Below are positions 25,846-34,276 of a stretch of DNA of 46,851 nucleotides, piece by piece. Position numbers and translations under genes: made by a program. Where the stretch lies: the NCBI GenBank assembly GCA_028688955.1, contig JAQTXD010000020.1, positions 1 through 46,851 of the forward strand, in the 5' to 3' direction. The stretch's first letter is position 1. Every line of letters starts with the position of its first letter. The stretch comes from Desulfuromonadaceae bacterium. Its GTDB lineage: Bacteria > Desulfobacterota > Desulfuromonadia > Geobacterales > Pseudopelobacteraceae. The notes under the pieces were generated by a model. The model worked only from the letters and a program-made list of their open reading frames with translations, had not been told where the DNA came from and ran no database searches.

Positions 25846-26472
25846 ATGAGTAAACGATTTAAAATACTGGCTGTGGATGATGAACCGATCAATCTTCAGC
25901 TTATATCCGCTGCACTCAAAAATGAATATGATGTGTTAACTGCTACGAACGGCTATCACGCCATCGCCCAACTTAAGGAACAGAGACCGGATCTAATTCT
26001 TCTTGACGTGATGATGCCTGACATGAACGGATTTGATGTCTGCAGCAACATCAAGGCTGATGCGTCGTTTGTTGATATTCCGGTGATTTTCCTGACGGCT
26101 TTGGACCCAAATGAGGGTGAATTGCGGGGGCTCGAGATCGGAGGAATTGATTATCTGATGAAGCCGGTAAATTTTGAGTTACTTAAATTACGGGTGCGGA
26201 ACCATCTTGCTCTGAAGGAACGCAATGAGATGGTGATTGCACAGCGGGACCTGCTGGAGATTCAGAAGAAAGAGCTTGAAGAAGCACTTGCCCGGGTCAA
26301 GCACCTGGAAGGGATTATACCGATTTGTATGTACTGTAAAAAAATCAGGGATGACCAGAATACCTGGAACCAGCTGGAGCAATATATCTCTGAACATTCA
26401 GAGGCAAAATTCAGTCACGGCATCTGTCCAAAGTGTGTGCAGGAGCAGATGGAGATCATCAAGAACATGTAG
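25846..26472 (+). CDS. Response regulator with coiled coil and four-Cys C-terminal module
   Basis: A 208-residue protein. Residues 5-122 are a receiver (DDE at 11-13, phosphoacceptor D54 in LLDVMMPDM, K106 in MKPVNF). Residues about 125-155 form a coiled coil. The end, from GIIPICMYCKKIRDD to HGICPKC, holds C161-x2-C164 and C194-x2-C197 with H191, likely a zinc site. This tail recurs after receiver or PAS domains in delta-proteobacteria; its output is not known to me. It is a single gene between a terminator region and the convergent XRE gene. Confidence 0.88.
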   Translation: MSKRFKILAVDDEPINLQLISAALKNEYDVLTATNGYHAIAQLKEQRPDLILLDVMMPDMNGFDVCSNIKADASFVDIPVIFLTALDPNEGELRGLEIGGIDYLMKPVNFELLKLRVRNHLALKERNEMVIAQRDLLEIQKKELEEALARVKHLEGIIPICMYCKKIRDDQNTWNQLEQYISEHSEAKFSHGICPKCVQEQMEIIKNM

Positions 26473-26521
26473 TACGTCTCCCGTGCCAACACTGTAGGGA
26501 GAAAAGACGTAAAAGTGAAAC

Positions 26522-27124
26522 CTATTCCTTTGTGTACATGACCGCTACCGCCTTTGCGGTGCTGTCACCGACGGCGACCCAGCCGTGGGGTTGGCTGGAA
26601 TCATAGTAGATACTGTCACCATCCCGCATGCGAAGCACTTCAGTGTTGTAATGAAAGTCCAGCTCGCCGGAAATGACATAGATAAATTCTTCATCACCTT
26701 CATGCTTGAAGAAGAGCGCATCATCCCACTCCTTGTTTTCAAACTCCACCAGAAACGGTTCCATATGCTTGTGTCTCAATCCCTGGGCAAGTGAATAATA
26801 CGCATAGGGACGTGCGGTTTCATTAGCAACCGGGCGGTGTCCCCTGTCATCCTCGCGGACGTCTTCTCGTCTCGTCAATACGTACTTCTGGCTGTTGCTG
26901 GCGTCTGCAAAGAAAAAATGGATATCCACCTTGAGACCCCGGGCAATTTTGAGCAGGGTCGCCAGGGGGGGAATAACCTGCTGATTTTCAATCTGTGACA
27001 ACAGTGGTTTAGAAAGAGTTGTGAGTTCAGATAATTCCTGGAGAGTCAGCCGCTTCTGCTGGCGGAGCCCCCTGATTTTTTCTCCGATGCGAAATTCTCT
27101 GATCTGTGCCTTGATATCTGTCAT
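26522..27124 (-). CDS. XRE-family regulator with C-terminal cupin domain
   Basis: A 200-residue regulator. Residues 11-65 form the helix-turn-helix (GLRQQKRLTLQELSELTTLSKPLLSQIENQ). Residues about 115-195 form a cupin (MEPFLVEFENKEWDDALFFKHEGDEEFIYVISGELDFHY, PHGWVAVGDS). Members bind a small effector in the cupin pocket and repress adjacent or metabolic genes. The ATG at 27124 has GGGAG seven bases before it. It is divergent from htrA, and the shared region has a direct repeat suited to such a regulator. Confidence 0.88.
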   Translation of the reverse strand: MTDIKAQIREFRIGEKIRGLRQQKRLTLQELSELTTLSKPLLSQIENQQVIPPLATLLKIARGLKVDIHFFFADASNSQKYVLTRREDVREDDRGHRPVANETARPYAYYSLAQGLRHKHMEPFLVEFENKEWDDALFFKHEGDEEFIYVISGELDFHYNTEVLRMRDGDSIYYDSSQPHGWVAVGDSTAKAVAVMYTKE

Positions 27125-27194
27125 CTCATTACTCCCATCGCCCGTTGGAATGTGGCTACTTTTACACAAACGGAGCGCCGTTTCAATAACATAA

Positions 27195-27231
27195 TTATGC
27201 TGAATAGAACACGAAGCGTATAATGCTGAAT
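27195..27231 (+). promoter_or_regulatory. TWATGCTGAAT direct repeat, candidate operator
   Basis: TTATGCTGAAT (27195-27205) and TAATGCTGAAT (27221-27231), 26 bp apart, lie directly before the htrA promoter and 70-107 bp from the divergent XRE start. A third nearby element is AAACGG-AGCG-CCGTTT (about 27167-27182), a short inverted repeat. Confidence 0.45.
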
Positions 27232-27234
27232 TTC

Positions 27235-27263
27235 TTGACACACCAAATCATTTTAACTACAGT
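27235..27263 (+). promoter_or_regulatory. Sigma-70 promoter of htrA
   Basis: TTGACA and TACAGT with a 17-base spacer, 45 bp upstream of the htrA start. Confidence 0.6.
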
Positions 27264-27308
27264 TTCCGCATCTTATACCTGCTAAATCCACTCATAGGTT
27301 GTGCTGAT

Positions 27309-28745
27309 ATGAATCAACTATTCCGTGTTTCACGTGTGTGTATTGCTGTTTGGGTTTCTGTTGCCGCCCTGGGGGGGTGCAGCGGGAAAAATGAGACCCC
27401 GCTGTTCCTTGAGTCGAACAGAAAGGGGGGGGTAGCTGATGCTCCGGTCAAGGAGGTTCCGACTGATATCCTCTCCACCCAGAAAGCATTCAGCACCGTA
27501 GCAAAAAAGGTCACCCCCTCCGTTGTGAACATTTCGACGGTAAGCCGGAAGAAGTATATTCAGCCGTTTTTTGAAGCCAACCCGCTTTTTGAAGATTTTT
27601 TCGGCGCCCCGCAGGCCAGGCGTAACAAGAGCCTCGGCTCAGGTTTTATGATCAGTAAAGATGGCTACATCGTAACGAATGACCACGTTGTCCGGGATGC
27701 CGAAAGTATTCAGGTCAAGCTCTCCAACGACAAGGTGTATGACGCAAAGGTGGTTGGCGCTGATCAAAAAACCGATATCGCCGTTATCAAAATCGCTGCC
27801 GCTGACTTGCCGACGGTTGTATTAGGTGATTCCGAAAAGCTCGAGGTCGGGCAGTGGGCGATTGCCATCGGAAATCCCTTTGGACTTGATCGTACCATGA
27901 CGGTCGGCGTCATATCTGCTACCGGCCGCTCCAATATGGGTATTGAAACGTACGAAAACTTTATCCAGACCGATGCCTCCATTAACCCTGGTAATTCCGG
28001 TGGGCCTCTCCTGAATGTCTATGGAGAGGTGATCGGCATCAACACGGCCATCGTGGCAGCCGGACAGGGGATCGGTTTTGCTATCCCGATCAACATGGCC
28101 AAACAGGTTTTTTCACAGTTGATCAAGAAAGGGAGTGTCAGTCGCGGCTATATGGGAGTTACCATCCAGCCGGTAACCGAAGAGTTGGCGCGGTCGTTTG
28201 GCCTGAAACAATCCAAGGGCGCTTTGGTTAATGATGTTATCAAAGGGGGACCGGCAGATAAGGCCGGTATTCGGCAAGGGGATATTATTACGGCCCTGAA
28301 CGGAAGTGAGGTCAAAGATCCCTCTCACCTGCAGCGGCAGGTTGCCGAAGCCGGAATTGGAAATATCTCGAAAATCACAGTGTTCCGCGACGGCAGAACG
28401 CTTGACCTGAGCATAACCCTGGGCAGTGCAGATGCAGCACCAAAACTAAGGCAGAGGTTGGAGCAGGGGAGCCAGCAGCAGGATGGCGAAGCTGACCTGC
28501 TTGGCCTGGTGGTCGAAAATGACGAACAGGGAGGCGGGGTTGTTGTCGTCGATGCCATGCGGGGTGGGGCTGCAGCGGAATCCGGCATTAAGCGAGGGGA
28601 CGTAATTGTGTCGGTAAATCGCAAACGGACGGCTACGGTTGCAGAATATACCCGGACCATCCAGCAGGCCGCCCGTGGCGGAAGTCTGACGATTCTGGTG
28701 CGCCGCGGTGATTCGAGCATCTACTTTGCATTACGTTTGAAATAG
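27309..28745 (+). CDS. htrA: HtrA/DegP-family serine protease, probable lipoprotein
   Basis: A 478-residue envelope protease. The N-terminus is a lipoprotein signal with lipobox LGGC (C24). The chymotrypsin-like domain carries H126 (TNDHVV), D156 (TDIAVIKI) and S230 (NPGNSGGPL). Two PDZ domains follow (about 275-365 and 385-470; GYMGVTIQPVTEELA and GGGVVVVDAMRGGAA). It should degrade misfolded periplasmic proteins. A consensus promoter is upstream. Lipid anchoring is less common than a cleaved signal in this family. Confidence 0.94.
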   Translation: MNQLFRVSRVCIAVWVSVAALGGCSGKNETPLFLESNRKGGVADAPVKEVPTDILSTQKAFSTVAKKVTPSVVNISTVSRKKYIQPFFEANPLFEDFFGAPQARRNKSLGSGFMISKDGYIVTNDHVVRDAESIQVKLSNDKVYDAKVVGADQKTDIAVIKIAAADLPTVVLGDSEKLEVGQWAIAIGNPFGLDRTMTVGVISATGRSNMGIETYENFIQTDASINPGNSGGPLLNVYGEVIGINTAIVAAGQGIGFAIPINMAKQVFSQLIKKGSVSRGYMGVTIQPVTEELARSFGLKQSKGALVNDVIKGGPADKAGIRQGDIITALNGSEVKDPSHLQRQVAEAGIGNISKITVFRDGRTLDLSITLGSADAAPKLRQRLEQGSQQQDGEADLLGLVVENDEQGGGVVVVDAMRGGAAAESGIKRGDVIVSVNRKRTATVAEYTRTIQQAARGGSLTILVRRGDSSIYFALRLK

Positions 28746-28810
28746 TGCTATGGTGCCAGGTACTCGGGGCGTATGAGTATGCCTCTATTACGATATAAGG
28801 GACATTATCC

Positions 28811-29074
28811 ATGAATATGATTGATAATCCGGATCAGGCAAAACGGCTGGCCAGAGCAATTCTCTCCGACGTGGCCATGTACAATAAGGATAAGGTAGAG
28901 AGCGGCATCAAAAATGACACCATTTTTGATCTTCTCAAGGAAGAACTTGAAGAAGGCCGCCAGCACTTCCTTTCCCGGGTATCCGAAGACATCAACCCGG
29001 AAATTATTTATGGAACCGCCGTGGTGGATGTCCTGATAAAACGGGCTGGAAAGATTGAATCATCCATCTGGTAG
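28811..29074 (+). CDS. Small conserved acidic protein of unknown function
   Basis: An 87-residue helical protein (KRLARAILSDVAMYNKDKVESG, then LLKEELEEGRQHFLSRV). I recognise the general pattern from small delta-proteobacterial proteins, but no function is known to me. AGGGA lies eight bases before the ATG. It is 65 bp after htrA and directly before a strong terminator, so it may be the last gene of an htrA transcript. Confidence 0.75.
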   Translation: MNMIDNPDQAKRLARAILSDVAMYNKDKVESGIKNDTIFDLLKEELEEGRQHFLSRVSEDINPEIIYGTAVVDVLIKRAGKIESSIW

Positions 29075-29099
29075 CTCATTGTCACACGCATTTTTCTGC

Positions 29100-29135
29100 A
29101 AGGCGTGCCTGAACCGGCGCGCCTTTGCTTTTTAT
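29100..29135 (+). terminator. Terminator or attenuator directly before rluD
   Basis: AAGGCGTGCC and GGCGCGCCTT pair over ten positions with one T-G pair around a six-base loop, followed by TGCTTTTT. It ends about 10 bp before the rluD start, leaving no room for a promoter between them. Confidence 0.75.
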
Positions 29136-29145
29136 TGAGGTATTC

Positions 29146-30099
29146 ATGAACCACCTTTCACTCACATTTTCCCCCGAACATGAACCAATTCGGATTGACC
29201 TTTTTCTCAGCCGCGTAATGAACGGCGAATCACGTGCCACCGTCCAGAGATTGGTAGAAACCGGTCATGTACTGGTTGACGGTAAACAGGTACGTACATC
29301 CCAGAAGCTTCGGGGAGGGGAGGTGATTGAAGTCACTATTCCGCCGCCGCTGCCGGCACAGCCACTGGCTGAAGCGATACCGTTGGAGGTGTTGTATGAG
29401 GATAGCGATCTGGTTGTGATCAATAAAGCCGCTGGAATGGTGGTACACCCCGGTGCGGGCAATACAAGCGGCACACTCGTAAACGCACTGCTGGCGCATT
29501 GCAGCGATCTTGCCGGCATTGGTGGTGAACTACGCCCCGGCATCGTCCATCGTCTGGACAAAGGGACCTCAGGTGTGCTGGTGGCCGCCAAGCATGACCG
29601 TGCCCACCAGGCGCTTTCGGAGCAGTTCAGTGTCCACTCAGTCAAACGCATCTATCAGGCACTTATTTACGGTTCACCGGCCGAAGACACCGGAAAAATT
29701 GAGGGGATTATCGGTCGACACCCGACGGAACGACTGCGTTTGTCCGGCAAGGCGAAAAACGGGAAACATGCAGTGACCCGCTGGAAGGTTAAGGAACGTT
29801 ATGGCAGGGTTTCCCTGGTGGAGCTGCGGCTTGAGACGGGGCGCACTCATCAGATCCGCGTACACCTGACGGAAGCCGGATTCCCGTTGTTGGGAGATCC
29901 GCTCTATCCGGATGGCGGGCGCTGCAACAACATTCCCGACACCAGGCTGCGGGGTATGATCAGCCATCTCGGTCGTCAGGCGCTGCATGCCAAGTGCCTG
30001 GGGTTTATTCATCCGTCAAGTGGCGAGTATATTGAGTTTACAACTGAGCCGCCTGAAGACATGCAGGAGTTACTGAGGTATCTGCGGAAAGATTCATAG
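29146..30099 (+). CDS. rluD: RluD-family ribosomal large subunit pseudouridine synthase
   Basis: A 317-residue protein. Residues 12-75 are an S4 RNA-binding domain (RIDLFLSRVMNGESRATVQRLVETGHVLVDG). The catalytic Asp is D138 in VHRLDKGTSG, and RLETGRTHQIRVHL is the second family signature. RluD makes pseudouridines in helix 69 of 23S rRNA; RluC-type specificity cannot be excluded. GAGG lies five bases before the ATG at 29146. Its last 62 bases overlap the convergent HAD gene. Confidence 0.9.
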   Translation: MNHLSLTFSPEHEPIRIDLFLSRVMNGESRATVQRLVETGHVLVDGKQVRTSQKLRGGEVIEVTIPPPLPAQPLAEAIPLEVLYEDSDLVVINKAAGMVVHPGAGNTSGTLVNALLAHCSDLAGIGGELRPGIVHRLDKGTSGVLVAAKHDRAHQALSEQFSVHSVKRIYQALIYGSPAEDTGKIEGIIGRHPTERLRLSGKAKNGKHAVTRWKVKERYGRVSLVELRLETGRTHQIRVHLTEAGFPLLGDPLYPDGGRCNNIPDTRLRGMISHLGRQALHAKCLGFIHPSSGEYIEFTTEPPEDMQELLRYLRKDS

Positions 30100-30733
30100 T
30101 CAGCAGCTCTTCCAGGCGGAGCAGCTGTTCAATGTTCCGGCTCAAATATACCGGGCAACCGAGCTGTTCCGGAACCCTCAGATCAACATCGTAGCGATCA
30201 CCGACAAACAGTGCCTCGCTCGGAGCCAGTCCTACCAAATCAAGAACCCGGCGTACCATCCCTTCGTCCGGCTTGCCACGCCAGGTGTCATCAATTGTAA
30301 AAACCCCCGGTACAATTTTTTGCAGGCCGAGGTGGCTTATAATACGATCCGTCAGGATTCGATTGTTGTTCGTATAGACAGAGAGTGAGAAACGTGTTGC
30401 AAGGCGTTCCAGCAGGCGGATTACCCGCTCGTCCCGAACCAGGAACGTCTCCGGCTGGAGGGTCTGCTCAAAAAAACGGTGCAGTTCCTGTATGCTGCCG
30501 CCAAGTTCTGAACAGACGGAGGAGAGTGTCTGAGATGTGCCGTGGACCTCTGAATGCTGTTGCCGGGTGGCTGCTATCAACTCTGCTGCTTCGGCGGAGG
30601 TGATCTGCCTGAGTCCGGCAATGTACAATGCGGCGGCATCCTGAATTTTGGCAGCAAAGCGATCACACACGTACAGGGTGCCATCAAGATCAAATATAAT
30701 TCCGCGAATTCCGGTGGACGGCAGTCCGGGCAT
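30038..30733 (-). CDS. HAD-superfamily hydrolase
   Basis: A 231-residue HAD-IA type phosphatase. Motif I is GIIFDLDGTLY (nucleophile D15, acid D17), motif II SVYTNNN near residue 120, and motif III/IV KPDEGMVRRV and ALFVGDRYDVDL. The cap domain is a helical insert. The substrate is unknown; phosphoglycolate or nucleotide phosphatases are the nearest kinds. It starts directly after the stop of the methyltransferase gene, with GGAGG upstream inside that gene. Its 3' end overlaps rluD by 62 bp. Confidence 0.86.
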   Translation of the reverse strand: MPGLPSTGIRGIIFDLDGTLYVCDRFAAKIQDAAALYIAGLRQITSAEAAELIAATRQQHSEVHGTSQTLSSVCSELGGSIQELHRFFEQTLQPETFLVRDERVIRLLERLATRFSLSVYTNNNRILTDRIISHLGLQKIVPGVFTIDDTWRGKPDEGMVRRVLDLVGLAPSEALFVGDRYDVDLRVPEQLGCPVYLSRNIEQLLRLEELLTMNLSADTSVTPACLQAAQL

Positions 30734-31882
30734 CTACCCTCCTATCCTGCGCTGGCAGAGGAGGCTGGGCGCTGTTACACCCTTGGACTGGATCAGGATC
30801 TTGAAGGTGTCTCCCATCCCCCCTTCCGGCATGATCAGCTTTTTGAGGGTCAGTCGGAGCCGTAGTTTCTCCTCCTCTGTTATGTCAGAACGCTCAATCT
30901 CTTCAATTTCTTCAATTATCCCCGCAGAGAGGAGAAAACGGTACTGCTCTCCGAACCAGATGTTCTGCAACCCCGATTCCTCTCCGCACTTCATAAGAGT
31001 GGTGAAATCCACGTGAGAGGTGATGTCCTGCAACCCGATACGGAGGTAGGGATTTTCTTCTGTCTGATGACGGTAGTAACAGAGTAGTGTCCCGAGTTTG
31101 CGGCGCGATGCGTAGAGTTCCTGCGCGGTATAACCGTAATCAATCGTCAGAATAAAGCCCTGCTGAAGTGCTCTGGCAGCAGATGAGAGCCATTGTGGTG
31201 CATTCAGGTTGACTTCGGCCTGCTGGCCGGGATGGAGTTCCACGTTGACCCGCTTCAAATGCGCTTCAATCTCGGGAGTAGATTGTTCGCCCGCCTCCTC
31301 AGAACACTCACCCTCCCTGCAGATCACGTATATTTCCTTCAGACCATCAGTGGTCATGACGACACGATGGGTCGGCAGAGCGTCGATCAACTCATTTGAA
31401 TACAGACAACCGCTGAAAGTAAAACTCCCCGAAGCAAACTCCTCCGGGGAAAGCCAGGCAAGTCTGTCGATGTGAGCTGCCAGCATCTCGCGCTGAGCAC
31501 TTTCCAGAGAGGGTTCCCGCTCAACAAGGATCAATTGCAGCCCCTGGTACAGCTGCGGCTCACGGTCCGCCAGAAAATTCATGATATCGCACGCAAGACG
31601 GCCGTTTGCTGCTCCGCACTCCACCAGGGTGAACCTGGCAGGTGTACCCATACATCGCCACATCTGGGCAATTTCTCGGGCAATCACGCGCCCGAAGGCG
31701 GCATGCACCGTTATGCTGGTATAGAAATCACCCTCGGCGCCAACTTTGCGCCCCGGAGACGTGTAGTAGCCAAGTCCCGGCTCGTAGAGGCACGCAGCCA
31801 TAAAGTCGGCAAAGGTAATGCGTCCCTGAGTGGTGATTCGGTTGTAGATTCTCTCTTGAAGGATGTTGTCGTTTTCAGTCAT
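30734..31882 (-). CDS. MidA/NDUFAF7-like SAM-dependent protein methyltransferase
   Basis: A 382-residue protein of the DUF185/MidA family. Residues about 17-60 contain FADFMAACLYEPGLGYYTSPGRKVGAEGDFYTS in pieces. The SAM-binding motif is FTLVECGAANGRLACDIM, and SNELIDALPTHRV and FILTIDYGYTA are further family blocks. The mitochondrial homolog methylates an arginine of complex I subunit NDUFS2; a bacterial role is not settled. The ATG at 31882 lacks a clear ribosome site; the TTG two codons upstream has AGGA at a better distance and could be the start. Confidence 0.85.
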   Translation of the reverse strand: MTENDNILQERIYNRITTQGRITFADFMAACLYEPGLGYYTSPGRKVGAEGDFYTSITVHAAFGRVIAREIAQMWRCMGTPARFTLVECGAANGRLACDIMNFLADREPQLYQGLQLILVEREPSLESAQREMLAAHIDRLAWLSPEEFASGSFTFSGCLYSNELIDALPTHRVVMTTDGLKEIYVICREGECSEEAGEQSTPEIEAHLKRVNVELHPGQQAEVNLNAPQWLSSAARALQQGFILTIDYGYTAQELYASRRKLGTLLCYYRHQTEENPYLRIGLQDITSHVDFTTLMKCGEESGLQNIWFGEQYRFLLSAGIIEEIEEIERSDITEEEKLRLRLTLKKLIMPEGGMGDTFKILIQSKGVTAPSLLCQRRIGG

Positions 31883-31932
31883 CGTCAATTCTGTTCCTGT
31901 ATGGATGGAGTGTATCTGTGTAATCAAGTGAT

Positions 31933-33111
31933 CTATTTGTTATGCCCTGGGTATATTTGCGGTGTGGGAGACTTCTTCCACTGCTTCTCGCGGTACATTT
32001 TTTCATCGGCACGGCTCATTAGATCGTCAATGTTGCATGCGGAGTCCGGAGTTATCTCCACAATTCCGATACTGAAGGAGAGTGTATAGTCAACAGTCCG
32101 CTGCCGGTTCCATGCGGCCAAATTTTCAAGCAGGCGTTGCTTGATCTGTTCTTCAGTCGATGGATTTTCTGTCCCGACAGTCAACGCCGCAAACTCATCA
32201 CCACCTATTCGGGCGATGCTATCCGAAAAACGCAGGGTATTTTTAAGAATTCCGGCAGTTTCAACAAGAGCCTGATCTCCCGCTTCGTGACCGTAATTAT
32301 CATTGATGCGTTTGAAATCATCCATGTCAATAAAGAGTAAAAATGCGCCTCTTTCACAGCGATTGAGCATGGACAGCTGCTTATCAACCAGAGCGGTAAA
32401 TCCACGACGATTTAACAGTCCGGTCAGGATATCGGTTACTGACAGCTGCTGAAACTGATCTCTTGCCTGTTTAAGTTCGGCCATACTCCTGTGAGCCAGG
32501 TAGGAACTGAAAAAACCGCCTGCAAGCAGCAGAATGATCACCGGATACAGAATTCTTCGTTCATCGCGGATCATCTGATGATACGCCTGCCGCAACCCGG
32601 TAATATCCCGATAAATCTCAAAAGCGCCCATGGCAACCCCATGATCAATGATCGGTACATATGTCTCAACAAAGACTTTTTTTGACCGTATGGAAACTTT
32701 CAATTCTGTACGCGGTCGTCCGTCGCTCAGCATCTGGGGGAAAAAAGTCTGGGAAGTCGGTGCGCCAATATCGACTGGATCGGTTGAATAGACGATGATT
32801 CCTTCAGTGGAAAAAATTTTTATCTTCGGCAGCCCAACTGTGCGCTGTATGTATTCCACTTTCTTGATGAATGAATCATTCAGCGGCGTTGATTGTGATA
32901 TCGGAGTTGAAAAATGATGATCTTTCACCATCTGACTCGCCAGAAGTTTCATCTCCTCTTCAACATTGTTGGTCAAAAAATCTTCATATGCCGGGTAGGC
33001 AATGAACTTCAGATACAGCGGCAGGGCAAGAGCGATAATAGTCGAGAATGCCGCGATCAGAACGAGGGTGTTGTGCCGGTACATGTAATCCCCAACCGCT
33101 CGTGCGTTCAT
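31933..33111 (-). CDS. Membrane-bound diguanylate cyclase (GGDEF)
   Basis: A 392-residue protein. TM1 is at about 15-38, a periplasmic sensor domain at 40-185 (KIKIFSTEGIIVYSTDPVDIG, a dCache/sCache-like segment), and TM2 at about 188-206. A short linker leads to GGDEF at residues 303-307 (RIGGDEFAAL), with the product-inhibition site R294-x2-D297 five residues before it. All hallmarks of an active cyclase are present. It overlaps the WYL gene by four bases (ATGA). Confidence 0.94.
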   Translation of the reverse strand: MNARAVGDYMYRHNTLVLIAAFSTIIALALPLYLKFIAYPAYEDFLTNNVEEEMKLLASQMVKDHHFSTPISQSTPLNDSFIKKVEYIQRTVGLPKIKIFSTEGIIVYSTDPVDIGAPTSQTFFPQMLSDGRPRTELKVSIRSKKVFVETYVPIIDHGVAMGAFEIYRDITGLRQAYHQMIRDERRILYPVIILLLAGGFFSSYLAHRSMAELKQARDQFQQLSVTDILTGLLNRRGFTALVDKQLSMLNRCERGAFLLFIDMDDFKRINDNYGHEAGDQALVETAGILKNTLRFSDSIARIGGDEFAALTVGTENPSTEEQIKQRLLENLAAWNRQRTVDYTLSFSIGIVEITPDSACNIDDLMSRADEKMYREKQWKKSPTPQIYPGHNK

Positions 33112-34142
33112 TTGTTTTTCTTCTCCATCCTGCCGGAATCCTTTTCCTTGCCTCGATACAGCTGACGTAATTCTTTGACCTGACGCCTGATCTCCTTGCG
33201 CAGTTCAGGGGGGTCCAGTACCTCGGCATGGATGCCGTAGGAAAGTATCCATGATACCAGTTCCATCTGCCCCGCTGCCTCAAACTCAACAACGACCCGT
33301 CCTTCAGAATCCGTGTTTATTTTCTGTTCCGGCATCCAGCTCCGCCCCTTGATCGAGTGAGCAATTTCTGCGGAAAAACGAACTCTGGTTTTCAGGGGAG
33401 AGTCGTTCACCAGACCAAAAGCTTTGCTAAAATGTGCTTCGGGTTGGTAGCTATCGGGGATATCAAAACGCTGGCGGGTAACGTTAACCCCGCGGATTCG
33501 TTCAAGAGCAAAAAGGCGCATCCCGGAACGGTTGTGGGCGTTGCCCAACAGATACATGCCGCCTTTATGAAAGACCAGAGTGTAGGGATCAACGTCGTAC
33601 ACATCAATCCTGTCCGCGCCCTTTTTGGCATAATCGAGGCGGATGCGGTACTGCTGCAGCAACGCCTTCTGCAAGTCGGCAACATACGGTGCTGCCGTGG
33701 TATAATCCCGCGCACCGTGCAGCAGTGGCAAAGAAACACGGGCAATTCGTTCCAGATGGGCGGCGTGGCGATCGGGAAGCACAGAATGAATGCTTTTAAA
33801 TAAGTCGTCTATCTCGGCTTGAAACGGTGTGCCGGCGAGATGCGCTCCAAGTGAGCGCAGCAGGTAGAGCGACATCAACTGCGGGAGGGTAAAGGTTATT
33901 GCGGGAAGATTGCGGGACTTGCTCAGAAAACGGTAGACTTTTTTCCCGTCAATCCACTCCGTGGATAGCGAGTATCCGGCCTGTTCAACTGCGTTCAGGT
34001 CACGGTGAATGGTGCGCCGGTCAACGTCGCATTCTTCTGCGAGCTCATCAAGCGTCAGTCCGCACCTGGTTTCCAAAAGCCGGATTATTGAGTGCAGCCG
34101 CCCAGCCTGGGAATATTTTTTAGCCGGTTTTCCTTTCTGCAC
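33108..34142 (-). CDS. WYL-domain transcriptional regulator
   Basis: A 344-residue regulator. Residues 12-70 are a DeoR-like winged helix (LDELAEECDVDRRTIHRDLNAVEQAG). The WYL domain lies at about 155-225 (VYDVDPYTLVFHKGGMYLLGN), and a WCX-like C-terminal part is at 250-325. Members bind nucleic acid-derived or nucleotide ligands, sometimes near c-di-nucleotide or defence genes. Its coupling to a diguanylate cyclase gene is notable. It is divergent from the YqaA-like gene across about 130 bp. Confidence 0.88.
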   Translation of the reverse strand: MQKGKPAKKYSQAGRLHSIIRLLETRCGLTLDELAEECDVDRRTIHRDLNAVEQAGYSLSTEWIDGKKVYRFLSKSRNLPAITFTLPQLMSLYLLRSLGAHLAGTPFQAEIDDLFKSIHSVLPDRHAAHLERIARVSLPLLHGARDYTTAAPYVADLQKALLQQYRIRLDYAKKGADRIDVYDVDPYTLVFHKGGMYLLGNAHNRSGMRLFALERIRGVNVTRQRFDIPDSYQPEAHFSKAFGLVNDSPLKTRVRFSAEIAHSIKGRSWMPEQKINTDSEGRVVVEFEAAGQMELVSWILSYGIHAEVLDPPELRKEIRRQVKELRQLYRGKEKDSGRMEKKNK

Positions 34143-34247
34143 CCTACATGTTCTCCCTTGCTGAATCTGAATAAATCGTTACAATGCAGATACTATCCAT
34201 GCCTGAAGTAGCGAGTCAGGGGGAGCATTGTAGCGTTTTGAGCCATT

Positions 34248-34275
34248 TTGACAACCAATTTCTGACATATACTGT
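34248..34275 (+). promoter_or_regulatory. Candidate promoter next to the YqaA-like start
   Basis: TTGACA (34248-34253) is followed by TATACT (34268-34273) at 14 bases, or by TACTGT (34270-34275) at 16. The latter ends one base before the ATG. Spacing is not ideal, so confidence is low. Confidence 0.3.
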
Positions 34276-34276
34276 C

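Noticed and set aside
26474-26513. ACGTCT...AGACGT inverted repeat between convergent genes
   Set aside because: The arms are short with mismatches and no T run on the plus strand, so only a weak terminator at best.
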